In this document: one piece after another, positions 1-7,451 of the stretch
How positions within the stretch are numbered: the stretch's first letter is position 1
Layout of the letters: the number at the start of each line of letters is the position of its first letter
From: an uncultured Bacteroidota bacterium
Lineage (GTDB): Bacteria; Bacteroidota; Bacteroidia; Flavobacteriales; Flavobacteriaceae
DNA length: 39,746 nucleotides
Direction of reading: 5' to 3'
NCBI GenBank assembly: GCA_902509805.1
Contig: CABWZL010000008.1
Coordinates: 1 to 39,746 of the forward strand
Notes under the pieces: model-generated
What the model was told of the DNA's origin: nothing
Seen by the model: the letters and a program-made list of their open reading frames with translations, nothing else
Databases searched by the model: none
Made by a program: the position numbers and the translations under genes

Positions 1-73
1 TGAGGCTCCTGCTGATGAGGCTCCTGCTGATGATGCTCCTGCTGATGAGGCTCCTGCTGATGAGGATAAATAA
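1..73 (+). CDS. rpsP: 30S ribosomal protein S16, C-terminal tail only (partial)
   Basis: Only the last 23 codons and the TAA stop (71-73) are inside the window; the reading frame has codons starting at base 2. The visible part is four repeats of Ala-Pro-Ala-Asp-Glu (one ends in Asp) followed by Glu-Asp-Lys or similar and stop. Identity as S16 is inferred, not read from its core: rimM follows 12 bases downstream, rpsP-rimM is a standard pair, and S16 of many Bacteroidota carries an acidic, Ala-rich C-terminal extension. S16 is a primary small-subunit protein that helps fold the 5' domain of 16S rRNA. Another gene with an acidic tail cannot be excluded from this fragment alone. Confidence 0.7.
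   Translation, partial: EAPADEAPADDAPADEAPADEDK
5..64 (+). repeat. 15-bp tandem repeat, four units, in the rpsP tail
   Basis: The unit GCTCCTGCTGATGAG occurs at 5-19, 20-34 (last base T instead of G), 35-49 and 50-64. The unit length is a multiple of three, so gain or loss of copies keeps the frame and only lengthens or shortens the Ala-Pro-Ala-Asp-Glu tail. More copies may lie left of the window. Confidence 0.9.
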
Positions 74-85
74 TCAATTTTACAT

Positions 86-601
86 ATGAATTCTAATCAT
101 GTTAAAGTTGGAACTATAGTTTCAAAACATGGTTACAAAGGTTTTATCAAGATAAGTGTGTCTTCATTTAACTTTGATCAACTTCCTGATATAAAATATC
201 TATTTATTGATATAAATAATTGTTTTATACCCTTTATGATTGAAGAAATTAAATCATTTTCAAATACTTTTTTGATTTTAAAACTTGTTGAAGTTAATTC
301 TGAGGAAGAGGCCGATGATATAATTTTTAAAAATATTTTTATTGAGTCCGAAAACTATAAACCTATTGATAATAAAAGTTTTTTTCATGACGAACTTATT
401 GGTTTTAGAGTTTGTAAAGGATCAGATAAAATTGGTATAATTGATAGTATTAATACTGAATTACCTCAACCAGTTTTTGAGGTTATAATTGATTCTAAGA
501 AAATAATGATACCAATTCATGAGGATTTAATTGAAAAAATCGATAAGAAGAAAAAAATTATTTACATCGATATACCTGATGGATTAATTGAAATTATTTA
601 A
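86..601 (+). CDS. rimM: Ribosome maturation factor RimM
   Basis: This 171-residue protein has the two-domain RimM build: an N-terminal beta-barrel opening with VKVGTIVSKHGYKGFIKI (about residues 6-23, the family's VGKI...HGIKGEVKV region) and a C-terminal PRC-barrel-like half containing FFHDELIGF (about 99-107) and the PIHEDLIEKID segment near 142. RimM binds S19 in the pre-30S particle and assists maturation of the 30S head. The start ATG lies 12 bases after the rpsP stop, so the two are very likely co-transcribed. Length is typical of the family. The sequence is Ile/Lys/Asp-rich, as expected for a very AT-rich genome. Confidence 0.9.
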   Translation: MNSNHVKVGTIVSKHGYKGFIKISVSSFNFDQLPDIKYLFIDINNCFIPFMIEEIKSFSNTFLILKLVEVNSEEEADDIIFKNIFIESENYKPIDNKSFFHDELIGFRVCKGSDKIGIIDSINTELPQPVFEVIIDSKKIMIPIHEDLIEKIDKKKKIIYIDIPDGLIEII

Positions 602-617
602 TTGAATATTTAATTCA

Positions 618-625
618 TATTTTTG
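618..625 (+). promoter_or_regulatory. Bacteroidota -7 promoter box (TATTTTTG) for the gcdH-like gene
   Basis: It matches the Bacteroidota housekeeping -7 consensus TAnnTTTG and ends 18 bases before the ATG at 644, just past the rimM stop. No convincing -33 TTTG at the expected distance; a TTG at 602-604 is too close. Confidence 0.5.
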
Positions 626-643
626 TAATCAAAGCTCCAAATA

Positions 644-1816
644 ATGAATGATAATTTTACCTCACCTGATTTCTATCAAATTGATGACCTACTTTCTGAA
701 GAACACAAGTTAATTAGAGAATCTACAAGACAATGGGTTTCTAAATCAGTTTGCCCTATTATTGAAGACTATGCTCAAAAATCAGAGTTCCCTAAGCACT
801 TAATTAAAGAACTTGGTGAAATTGGTGCATTCGGCCCATATATTCCACAAAAATATGGCGGAGCTGGTCTTGACCAGATAAGTTATGGAATAATGATGCA
901 AGAAATAGAAAGAGGAGATAGTGGGATTAGATCAACTGCATCTGTTCAATCTTCATTAGTCATGTTTCCGATTTGGAAATTTGGTAGTGAAGAACAAAAA
1001 GAAAAATTTCTTCCAAAACTTGCAACCGGAGAAATGATGGGATGTTTTGGTTTAACAGAACCTGATCATGGATCAAACCCAAGTGGTATGATTACTAACT
1101 TCAAAAGTGATGGAGATGATATAATCTTAAATGGATCTAAAATGTGGATTTCTAATTCTCCTTTTGCTGATATCGCTGTTGTTTGGGCTAAAGATGAAAA
1201 CAAAAGAATACATGGAGTAATTGTTGAGAGAGGTATGGAAGGATTCTCAACTCCTGAAACACACAATAAATGGTCATTACGAGCATCTTCTACTGGAGAA
1301 TTAATTTTTGATAATGTTAGAATCCCTAAAAAAAATATTCTACCTGGCAAATCAGGACTTGGTGCGCCTCTTATGTGCTTAGATTCCGCTAGATATGGTA
1401 TTTCATGGGGGGCAATAGGAGTAGCAATGGATTGTTATAGCACAGCTTTAAAGTATTCACTTGAAAGAGTTCAGTTTGGCAAACCCATAGCCGCTAAACA
1501 ACTTCAACAAAAAAAATTAGCAGAAATGTTAACAGAGATTACAAAAGCTCAATTATTATCATGGAAACTGGGTAAACTAAAAAATGAAAACAGGGCAACT
1601 TCTGCTCAAATTTCTCTTGCTAAAAGAAACAATGTTGATATGGCAATGAATATTGCGAGAGAATCTAGACAAGTTTTAGGTGGAATGGGAATTACCGGAG
1701 AATTTAGTATAATGAGACATATGATGAATCTTGAATCCGTAATAACTTATGAAGGTACTCATGATATTCATTTATTAATTCTTGGCCATGATATCACTGG
1801 TCATAACGCCTTTTAA
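644..1816 (+). CDS. gcdH: Acyl-CoA dehydrogenase, glutaryl-CoA dehydrogenase type
   Basis: This 390-residue flavoenzyme has the full acyl-CoA dehydrogenase fold. Visible are the FAD/substrate signature CFGLTEPDHGSNP (about 138-150), WISNSPFADIAVVWAK, the RVQFGKPIAAKQLQQKKLA helix, the VLGGMGITGEF loop, and the C-terminal ITYEGTHDIHLLILG segment, whose Glu370 is the expected catalytic base. TYEGTHDIH...LG.DITG.NAF is characteristic of glutaryl-CoA dehydrogenase, which oxidises and decarboxylates glutaryl-CoA to crotonyl-CoA in lysine and tryptophan breakdown and passes electrons to ETF. It has its own promoter box and stands alone. Its stop codon abuts the stop of the convergent TonB-dependent receptor gene. 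A non-decarboxylating relative is possible but less likely. Confidence 0.85.
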   Translation: MNDNFTSPDFYQIDDLLSEEHKLIRESTRQWVSKSVCPIIEDYAQKSEFPKHLIKELGEIGAFGPYIPQKYGGAGLDQISYGIMMQEIERGDSGIRSTASVQSSLVMFPIWKFGSEEQKEKFLPKLATGEMMGCFGLTEPDHGSNPSGMITNFKSDGDDIILNGSKMWISNSPFADIAVVWAKDENKRIHGVIVERGMEGFSTPETHNKWSLRASSTGELIFDNVRIPKKNILPGKSGLGAPLMCLDSARYGISWGAIGVAMDCYSTALKYSLERVQFGKPIAAKQLQQKKLAEMLTEITKAQLLSWKLGKLKNENRATSAQISLAKRNNVDMAMNIARESRQVLGGMGITGEFSIMRHMMNLESVITYEGTHDIHLLILGHDITGHNAF

Positions 1817-4165
1817 TTAAAAGTCAAAAACAAATCCAATACTTGGAATTAGTGAGCTTTGATTTTCACTTAAGATTTCTACCAAGTTCTTTGGATTTAG
1901 AATGTTCTGATTTTCATCTCTTTGAAGCCCATAGTCAGGAGGAACAGGTATTTCACTCATTAAAAGATTTTCTATATCTATATAAAAATTCATAGATGTT
2001 GACTTAAAGTTCCACCTTTTATCAATTCTTAAATCTAACTTAGTAAACTGATCTAAAAAATAATTTCCAAGTTCAGAATAATCAAGAATTATTTCTGGAT
2101 ATGACTGATTACTTAAATTTAAATTAACTGGTGCATAAGGAGTTTTTCCTGTAAATCTAATTTTAGAACTCACTTCCCAATTCTTTTTCAGCTTATAACC
2201 TCCAGTAAAAGAAAAGAGGTGTCTATTATCCCAAACTGACGGCAAATATATGTTATCAAAACCTGAGAATTTACTGTAAAAGAAAGTGTATGATAAAATA
2301 CCATAAAAATTATTTTTAAGTTTTTGCTGATAAAGGAATTCTAATCCATAAGATTTTCCCTTTCCTTCTGATGATATTCTCTCATTCCCCAGAACTTCAA
2401 AACCCGCACCTTTATTAGCTATAGAAACTTCATCTACAAAAGAGATTGGATAATTATTGTATTTTTTATAAAAAGCCTCAAAGGTAAACCTTGAAGATTC
2501 TGTCCAATTGAATTCTAAACCACCAACATAATGATCACTTCTTGTGTATTTAGAGTTTTTATTGACAAACATGCCAGTACTATCTTTAAAACCAAGTGAA
2601 GTATAAGTTGGAATCTTAAAATATCTACCCGATGCGAAATTTAGTTTCCATTTATTATCATCTGATATTTTTAAAGAAAGAGCTATTCTAGGAGAAATAT
2701 TTTCAAAAATATTATTATTTAGAGTAAAATTATCCTGATCTAATCTAACTCCAAAAGAAATTCCTAGTCTATCATTAATGAGTGATTTAGATGATTTAAA
2801 AAAGACCCCATATTTTAAAAAATCTATTTTAGAGTTATAATTGATATTGTAAAAATCATATTGACTAGTATTTATATAATTAGATAATTGAAAATTTCCA
2901 CCAAATGAAAATTTATAATTATTGGTATTATGATTACTATTAAATCTAAATTTAGTCTCATCCTCATTTGAAATATTTGAAAAAGAAGGATTTGATTTCG
3001 ATAAATTATTTTGAAATCTTTCAAATTTATTATCTAATCTATTGTTACTAATAGACAGATTGAAAAAACCGTTTTTATTTTTATATAGTCTTTTCCAAGA
3101 AAGACCAAAAGTTCTAGATCTCTGATTAATAATAGGTATTTGCTCGATTTGTGATTCATTTTCAAAATCAAATTCATCAGGTTCGTTTACAGTTAATTCA
3201 TCAACTGAACCAATACCAATAAAATTTAAATAATTGAAATCATCTATTTTATGTTTTATTTTCATTTGATAATCCCAGTAATCAGGTAAAAAAGATAACC
3301 CTATAGCCTTGAATAAAAATTGAAGATAACTTCTCCTAACTGAAACAATAAATGATGTTTCTTTATTTTTAAATAATTTTAAAGGGCCTTCAAAAGTTAA
3401 TCCTGCTTCACTTGATCCAATTCTAAAATTTCCAGATATTCTTTCAAGATTTGCATCCTTTTGCTCAAAAGATAAAACACCAGAAAGCGCATTATCATAC
3501 TCTGCACCAAATGAAGAAGTTGAAAGAGTCACATCTTTTATAAATGCGACATTTATTAATCCTACTGGACCTCCGGAACTTCCTTGAGTACTAAAATGAT
3601 TTATATTAGGTATTTCAATCCCATCTAGGTAGAATACAGTTTCATTTGGACCTCCACCACGAATTATTATATCATTTCTAAAACCACCTATTGATGGTGA
3701 AATACCGGGTAGACTTTGAATAACTTTTGTAATATCATTATTGCCTCCAGGATAGGTTTCAATTTCTACAGCAGAAAATGTTTGGGTTGATAGTGGAGTT
3801 TCAAAAGATGTTTTAAAAGGTGATTCAAGAACAATAACTTCATCCAGTATTTCAGAAGAAGGATTTAAGATATATTGCAAAGATTGATTTCCTGCTGATT
3901 TAACAATTACATTAAATTTAGTTTGCGATTTAAATCCTATAAAACTTGCTGTAACATTGAAACTGGAAGTGGGTATATCAGCAATTTTAAAATTACCATT
4001 TTGATCTGTAATTGTATAAAAATCTGAGTTTTGAATTTGAATAGTTGCACCCTCTAATCCAAAACCAGTTTCACTATCAATTACTATTCCAGATAAATTT
4101 CCCTGATTTTGCGCAAAAATGTTTATAGTAAAAAGGAGAAAAACACATAATAATTTTCTACTCAT
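1817..4165 (-). CDS. TonB-dependent outer-membrane receptor with carboxypeptidase-like N-terminal domain
   Basis: The 782-residue protein starts with a signal peptide (MSRKLLCVFLLFTINIFAQ) and then a carboxypeptidase-D-like beta-sandwich (about 22-95: SGIVIDSETGFGLEGATIQI...GNFKIADIP...ASFIGF). A plug domain follows at about 115-235, with VIQSLPGISPS, RNDIIIRGGGPNETVFYLDGIEIP and the barrel-entry GAEYDNALSGVLSFEQ. The rest is beta-barrel rich in aromatic/Asn strands, ending in FVFDF. It is a TonB-powered importer of unknown substrate. At under 800 residues it is shorter than SusC proteins and no SusD gene is adjacent. It lies 5 bases downstream of the exported isomerase gene and is probably its operon partner. 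The stop abuts that of the gcdH-like gene with no spacer. Confidence 0.88.
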   Translation of the reverse strand: MSRKLLCVFLLFTINIFAQNQGNLSGIVIDSETGFGLEGATIQIQNSDFYTITDQNGNFKIADIPTSSFNVTASFIGFKSQTKFNVIVKSAGNQSLQYILNPSSEILDEVIVLESPFKTSFETPLSTQTFSAVEIETYPGGNNDITKVIQSLPGISPSIGGFRNDIIIRGGGPNETVFYLDGIEIPNINHFSTQGSSGGPVGLINVAFIKDVTLSTSSFGAEYDNALSGVLSFEQKDANLERISGNFRIGSSEAGLTFEGPLKLFKNKETSFIVSVRRSYLQFLFKAIGLSFLPDYWDYQMKIKHKIDDFNYLNFIGIGSVDELTVNEPDEFDFENESQIEQIPIINQRSRTFGLSWKRLYKNKNGFFNLSISNNRLDNKFERFQNNLSKSNPSFSNISNEDETKFRFNSNHNTNNYKFSFGGNFQLSNYINTSQYDFYNINYNSKIDFLKYGVFFKSSKSLINDRLGISFGVRLDQDNFTLNNNIFENISPRIALSLKISDDNKWKLNFASGRYFKIPTYTSLGFKDSTGMFVNKNSKYTRSDHYVGGLEFNWTESSRFTFEAFYKKYNNYPISFVDEVSIANKGAGFEVLGNERISSEGKGKSYGLEFLYQQKLKNNFYGILSYTFFYSKFSGFDNIYLPSVWDNRHLFSFTGGYKLKKNWEVSSKIRFTGKTPYAPVNLNLSNQSYPEIILDYSELGNYFLDQFTKLDLRIDKRWNFKSTSMNFYIDIENLLMSEIPVPPDYGLQRDENQNILNPKNLVEILSENQSSLIPSIGFVFDF

Positions 4166-4170
4166 TCAAA

Positions 4171-5070
4171 TTAGGAATTAAGAGCTTGATTACAATATTC
4201 ATAACATCTTATTACTTCATTGACTCTATTTGATCCATCAGGTATTCTATATTCAAGTTCAACTGATGAGGTAAACTTAAATGAATTATCCCTAACTAAT
4301 TGGAGAACTTCTATAATAGGCGTATCACCTCTACCCCATATTTGGTTATCAGATGCTCCAAGATTTAAAGGTTTAGCTGCTTGTCTATCTTTTAAGTGAA
4401 GACTGCATATCCTTGAATGATTTTTTAATATAAAATTCAATAATGTCTCTTTTGTGTTTTCTTTTCTGGCAGCAATATAATGACCAACATCTAAATTTAT
4501 GAAATTTTTCTTGGAATTATCCAGAGCAAAATCCCAAGCAGTATCTGAAGCTTGCAAATGAGCATGATATCCAATATTTACATTATGCTTTTCTGCAAAT
4601 TGAGAAATTCTTTTTGTATTTTCTTTTGTAGTTAATTCGGCAGTTAAATAGTCTGCACCAAGAGCTTTTGTAGCTTTCATTGCATATTCTATCTCACCAT
4701 CAGAATTATTTGGCCCCATACAATATGGCTTATATGCAAAAATATTAATGCCTTGATTTTTAAACTGTTTTTTTACATTCTTAAAATCTTTCATTGAAAC
4801 ATTTGATCTCCATTCAGCATGTGATCTTCTTGACCTAGGCATACCCATTGTTGTCTCAACATGGTTACCCATCAGTTCAAGGTTATCAGAACCGGAATCT
4901 AAACAATTTTGAATAATAACATTCATATCTTCAATTCCTGGATTAAAAGAATATGTAACTACTGATATATCAACTCCATTTATATCTTTTATTAAAGGAG
5001 AAAAATTAAGGTTTAGAGCTCCTAAAGTAATAAGAGATGATTTTTTTATGAAACTACGTCTTGAATTCAT
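4171..5070 (-). CDS. Tat-exported sugar phosphate isomerase/epimerase-like TIM-barrel protein
   Basis: The 299-residue protein has a twin-arginine leader, NSRRSFIKKSSLITLGALNL (residues 2-21), suggesting export of a folded, metal-bound enzyme. The body resembles the xylose-isomerase-like TIM-barrel superfamily: a glutamate in ADYLTAELTTKEN, a His in NIGYHAHLQASD, Asp/His in FINLDVGHYIAARK, HLKDRQ, and a late Glu in SSVELEYRIPDG are placed like the metal ligands of that superfamily. Substrate cannot be read from the sequence. It is the first gene of a two-gene unit with the TonB-dependent receptor downstream and is divergent from the HAD phosphatase gene. The 74-base divergent gap (5071-5144) shows no clear -7 box on either strand. 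Confidence 0.75.
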   Translation of the reverse strand: MNSRRSFIKKSSLITLGALNLNFSPLIKDINGVDISVVTYSFNPGIEDMNVIIQNCLDSGSDNLELMGNHVETTMGMPRSRRSHAEWRSNVSMKDFKNVKKQFKNQGINIFAYKPYCMGPNNSDGEIEYAMKATKALGADYLTAELTTKENTKRISQFAEKHNVNIGYHAHLQASDTAWDFALDNSKKNFINLDVGHYIAARKENTKETLLNFILKNHSRICSLHLKDRQAAKPLNLGASDNQIWGRGDTPIIEVLQLVRDNSFKFTSSVELEYRIPDGSNRVNEVIRCYEYCNQALNS

Positions 5071-5144
5071 TTAAAATTATTTAAAATATATTATATAGAT
5101 TTGAATGCAACTTTTAAATTACTTTTTTAATATATAAATACAAA

Positions 5145-5804
5145 ATGGTTAAGGGGATAATATTTGATATGGATGGAACAATGGTAGATAGCTTGCCCTA
5201 TCATCATGAAGCATGGAAAATATTTTTTAATAAAAATAAAGTTGAAAATTTTTCAGATAAATTAAAAGATTATAAAGGCGGGGGAACACTTGACCTTATG
5301 AAAGCTGTATATGGAGATCAATATTCATTAAAAGAATTAAAAAAAATGAGTAATGAAAAAGAAATAATTTTCAGAAGAATATATAAAGGAAAAATAAATC
5401 CAATTGAAGGTTTTAAGAATTTTTTATCTGAATTAAAATCAAAAAATATACTTGTGGGACTTGCGAGCAATGCAATAAGAAAAAATGTTTCTTTAATAAT
5501 TAAAGAATTAGAAATCCATAATGACTTTGATAGTATTATATGTGGAGATGAAGTAGACAATGGAAAACCTAATCCTGAAATGTTTAATAAAACCATTGAT
5601 AGATTTAAGATTAATAAGAATGAGTGTTTAATTTTTGAAGACTCTTTAGAGGGTATTATAGCTGCTAATAATTCAGGTATTAATGCAATTGGAATTACTT
5701 CAAGTAGTTCACAAAAAACACTTCAAGATGCTGGTGCTACAGAAACTACAGAAAACTATGTAAATATTAATAACAAATTAAAAAAAATAGGCCTAGAGTT
5801 TTAA
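5145..5804 (+). CDS. HAD-superfamily phosphatase, beta-phosphoglucomutase-like
   Basis: The 219-residue protein has all four HAD motifs: motif I FDMDGTMVDS with nucleophile Asp8 and acid/base Asp10; a cap domain; motif II at VGLASNAIRK; motif III Lys in DNGKPNPEMF; and motif IV IFEDSLEGIIAANNSG. The GKPNPE-FEDSxxGIxAA pattern and the small helical cap place it with beta-phosphoglucomutase and related sugar-phosphate or nucleotide phosphatases. It is expected in the cytoplasm. The substrate is unknown; divergence from an isomerase-like gene hints at sugar metabolism but does not show it. It converges on the photolyase-like gene with a 9-base gap. Confidence 0.85.
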   Translation: MVKGIIFDMDGTMVDSLPYHHEAWKIFFNKNKVENFSDKLKDYKGGGTLDLMKAVYGDQYSLKELKKMSNEKEIIFRRIYKGKINPIEGFKNFLSELKSKNILVGLASNAIRKNVSLIIKELEIHNDFDSIICGDEVDNGKPNPEMFNKTIDRFKINKNECLIFEDSLEGIIAANNSGINAIGITSSSSQKTLQDAGATETTENYVNINNKLKKIGLEF

Positions 5805-5813
5805 TTATCCTAT

Positions 5814-7262
5814 TTATGAATTGACATGTTTTTTTAAAATCTTTTTTCCAAAATATTTACTCTTTTCAGTTTTTTTAATTTCCCATATTTTATTTGATGC
5901 CTCTTTTCTTGAAATATCAATATCTACAATTGGATTTGGATAGTCTTTACCTACCTGGAAATCATACATTTGTTGCTCAATTAATGTCATTTTCCATGGC
6001 TGATGAACATTTTCAGATGGAATATTACTTAGTTCTGGTAACCACTTTTTTATAAACTCACCTTTTGGGTCTAGATCGATAGAGTTTTTTATGGGATTAT
6101 ATATTCTCACGGTATTAATCCCTGTTACAGCTGATTGCATTTGAATTTGTGAGTAGTGAATACCAGGTTCATAATCAAGAAATTTCTTAGCTAAATGATG
6201 ACTAAAATTTTTCCAATCTTGCCATAGATTAAATGCTGCAAATGATACTATCATTGCTCTCATTCTAAAATTTAGATAACCTGTTTGATCAAGACAGCGC
6301 ATACAAGCATCGATTATGGGTATACCTGTTATACCTTCTTTCCACTTTATCAGCAGATTTTCATCATAATTATTTCGTATTGTATCGTAAGCTTTATTGA
6401 TATTTTTAAACTCCATCTCAGGTTCATCATCAAATTTTTGCATAAAGTGACACCTCCATTGAAGTCTTGATAAAAAATTCGTGATATCTCTATTTTTAGT
6501 TGATCTATTAAAAAACTGATAAATCTGTCTTGATGAGAGATTACCATAAGCTAGATAAGGAGATAGTCTACTACATGAAATTCTACTTTCATTGGGTCTG
6601 CTAATATTTTTAGTATAACCAATATGTCTAGATTTTAGAAAAGATTTTACATACATCCAAGCATAAGTTTCGCCTCCAGGTTGAAAGTTTTTTTTAGCTA
6701 TATATTTTAAATTCAAAAGTTTAATACTCGATGGAATTTTAACTTTTTGTTTATTTATAGAATCTAAATCAGTGATTACAATCTCTGATTTCATTTCATC
6801 TATCCATTTCCTTTTCCAATTCTTTCTTGATTTTAAACCCCTTATTATTCCATTAGTTTTATTTTGAATCCAATTTATATTATTACTATGAAAAAATTTT
6901 GCTATTATTTTGTCTCTTGAGTAAGTTAAATTATTACCTATTTCTTGATATGATAATACATTGTTTATGTTATATTTTTTTGAAATTTCTTCAAAAAACT
7001 CTAACGCCTCACAATTAATGTAATTAAGATTTAAAGAAAATTTTCTAAACCTATTCTCCACATCGATTAATGACTCATATATAAATCTTGAGTGTCGTTT
7101 ATCATAATCTGGTGAATCTGTTACAGATGGCTCAATTATATATATAAATAATGTTGGATTACCAGAATTTGATGCAAATTCAAGTGACTTATTGTCAAGT
7201 GTCCGAAGATCTTTCTTAAACCAGACAATATCAAGCACGGTATCTTTTTTATTTAGGGGCAT
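5814..7262 (-). CDS. Cryptochrome/photolyase-family flavoprotein lacking most of the Trp triad
   Basis: Read from ATG 7262 it has 482 residues. The N-terminal alpha/beta domain begins IVWFKKDLRTLDN (about 12-24). The FAD domain shows RLSPYLAYGNLSSRQIY, RLQWRCHFMQK, EGITGIPIIDACMR, FRMRAMIVSF and GEFIKKWLPEL. Ungapped comparison with E. coli photolyase as I recall it suggests that the FAD salt bridge is kept (Arg335 and Asp363), Trp359 corresponds to Trp350, but Trp382 is Ile373, Trp306 is Asn297, Glu274 is Arg, Asn341 is Phe332 and Trp384 is Met375. Light-driven CPD repair by the usual route is therefore doubtful. A longer reading that starts at 7295 lies inside the tRNA and is rejected. GTG at residue 9 is an alternative start. 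It is co-directional with tRNA-Leu, 6 bases downstream of it. Confidence 0.82.
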   Translation of the reverse strand: MPLNKKDTVLDIVWFKKDLRTLDNKSLEFASNSGNPTLFIYIIEPSVTDSPDYDKRHSRFIYESLIDVENRFRKFSLNLNYINCEALEFFEEISKKYNINNVLSYQEIGNNLTYSRDKIIAKFFHSNNINWIQNKTNGIIRGLKSRKNWKRKWIDEMKSEIVITDLDSINKQKVKIPSSIKLLNLKYIAKKNFQPGGETYAWMYVKSFLKSRHIGYTKNISRPNESRISCSRLSPYLAYGNLSSRQIYQFFNRSTKNRDITNFLSRLQWRCHFMQKFDDEPEMEFKNINKAYDTIRNNYDENLLIKWKEGITGIPIIDACMRCLDQTGYLNFRMRAMIVSFAAFNLWQDWKNFSHHLAKKFLDYEPGIHYSQIQMQSAVTGINTVRIYNPIKNSIDLDPKGEFIKKWLPELSNIPSENVHQPWKMTLIEQQMYDFQVGKDYPNPIVDIDISRKEASNKIWEIKKTEKSKYFGKKILKKHVNS

Positions 7263-7268
7263 AAATAG

Positions 7269-7350
7269 TACTTCGGGTGGGAATCGAACCCACACTCCAA
7301 GAGGAACTGGATTTTGAATCCAGCGCGTCTACCAATTTCGCCACCGAAGC
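7269..7350 (-). tRNA. tRNA-Leu, anticodon CAA
   Basis: An 82-base cloverleaf with a long variable arm reads on the minus strand: acceptor GCTTCGG, D-arm with TTGGTAGACGC, anticodon stem CTGGA/TCCAG with loop TTCAAAA (anticodon CAA, reading UUG), variable arm TTCCTCTTGGAG, T-arm GTGGG-TTCGATT-CCCAC, 3' acceptor CCGAAGT and discriminator A. No CCA is encoded. The outermost pair is G1-U72 rather than G-C. The long variable arm, A73 and the anticodon agree on leucine. Confidence 0.95.
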
Positions 7351-7359
7351 TAAAGGTCT

Positions 7360-7367
7360 CAAAATTA
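7360..7367 (-). promoter_or_regulatory. -7 box (TAATTTTG) for tRNA-Leu and probably the photolyase-like gene
   Basis: It matches TAnnTTTG on the minus strand and ends 9 bases before the tRNA 5' end. No separate promoter fits between the tRNA and the downstream gene, so the transcript probably continues through it. No -33 TTTG was found. Confidence 0.45.
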
Positions 7368-7425
7368 ATAAATTCCATTATATTAAATAATTTATAATAA
7401 AATTATACTGAACAATAATTATTTA

Positions 7426-7433
7426 TAAATTTG
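7426..7433 (+). promoter_or_regulatory. -7 box (TAAATTTG) for the prs operon
   Basis: It matches TAnnTTTG and is followed by CACTCC; it lies 18 bases before the GTG at 7452. It heads the long plus-strand run prs to arsC. The -33 position is AT-rich without a clear TTTG. Confidence 0.5.
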
Positions 7434-7451
7434 CACTCCAATTAATTGATT

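Noticed and set aside
1810..1823. Palindrome CTTTTAATTAAAAG at the gcdH-receptor junction as a bidirectional terminator
   Set aside because: It is a perfect palindrome with no loop and nearly all A-T, so it could not form a stable hairpin; it mostly reflects two facing TAA stops.
7263..7295. N-terminal extension MWVRFPPEVLF of the photolyase-like protein
   Set aside because: These codons lie inside the T-arm and acceptor of tRNA-Leu; this peptide is a common artefact of translating tRNA 3' halves. The start at 7262 is used.
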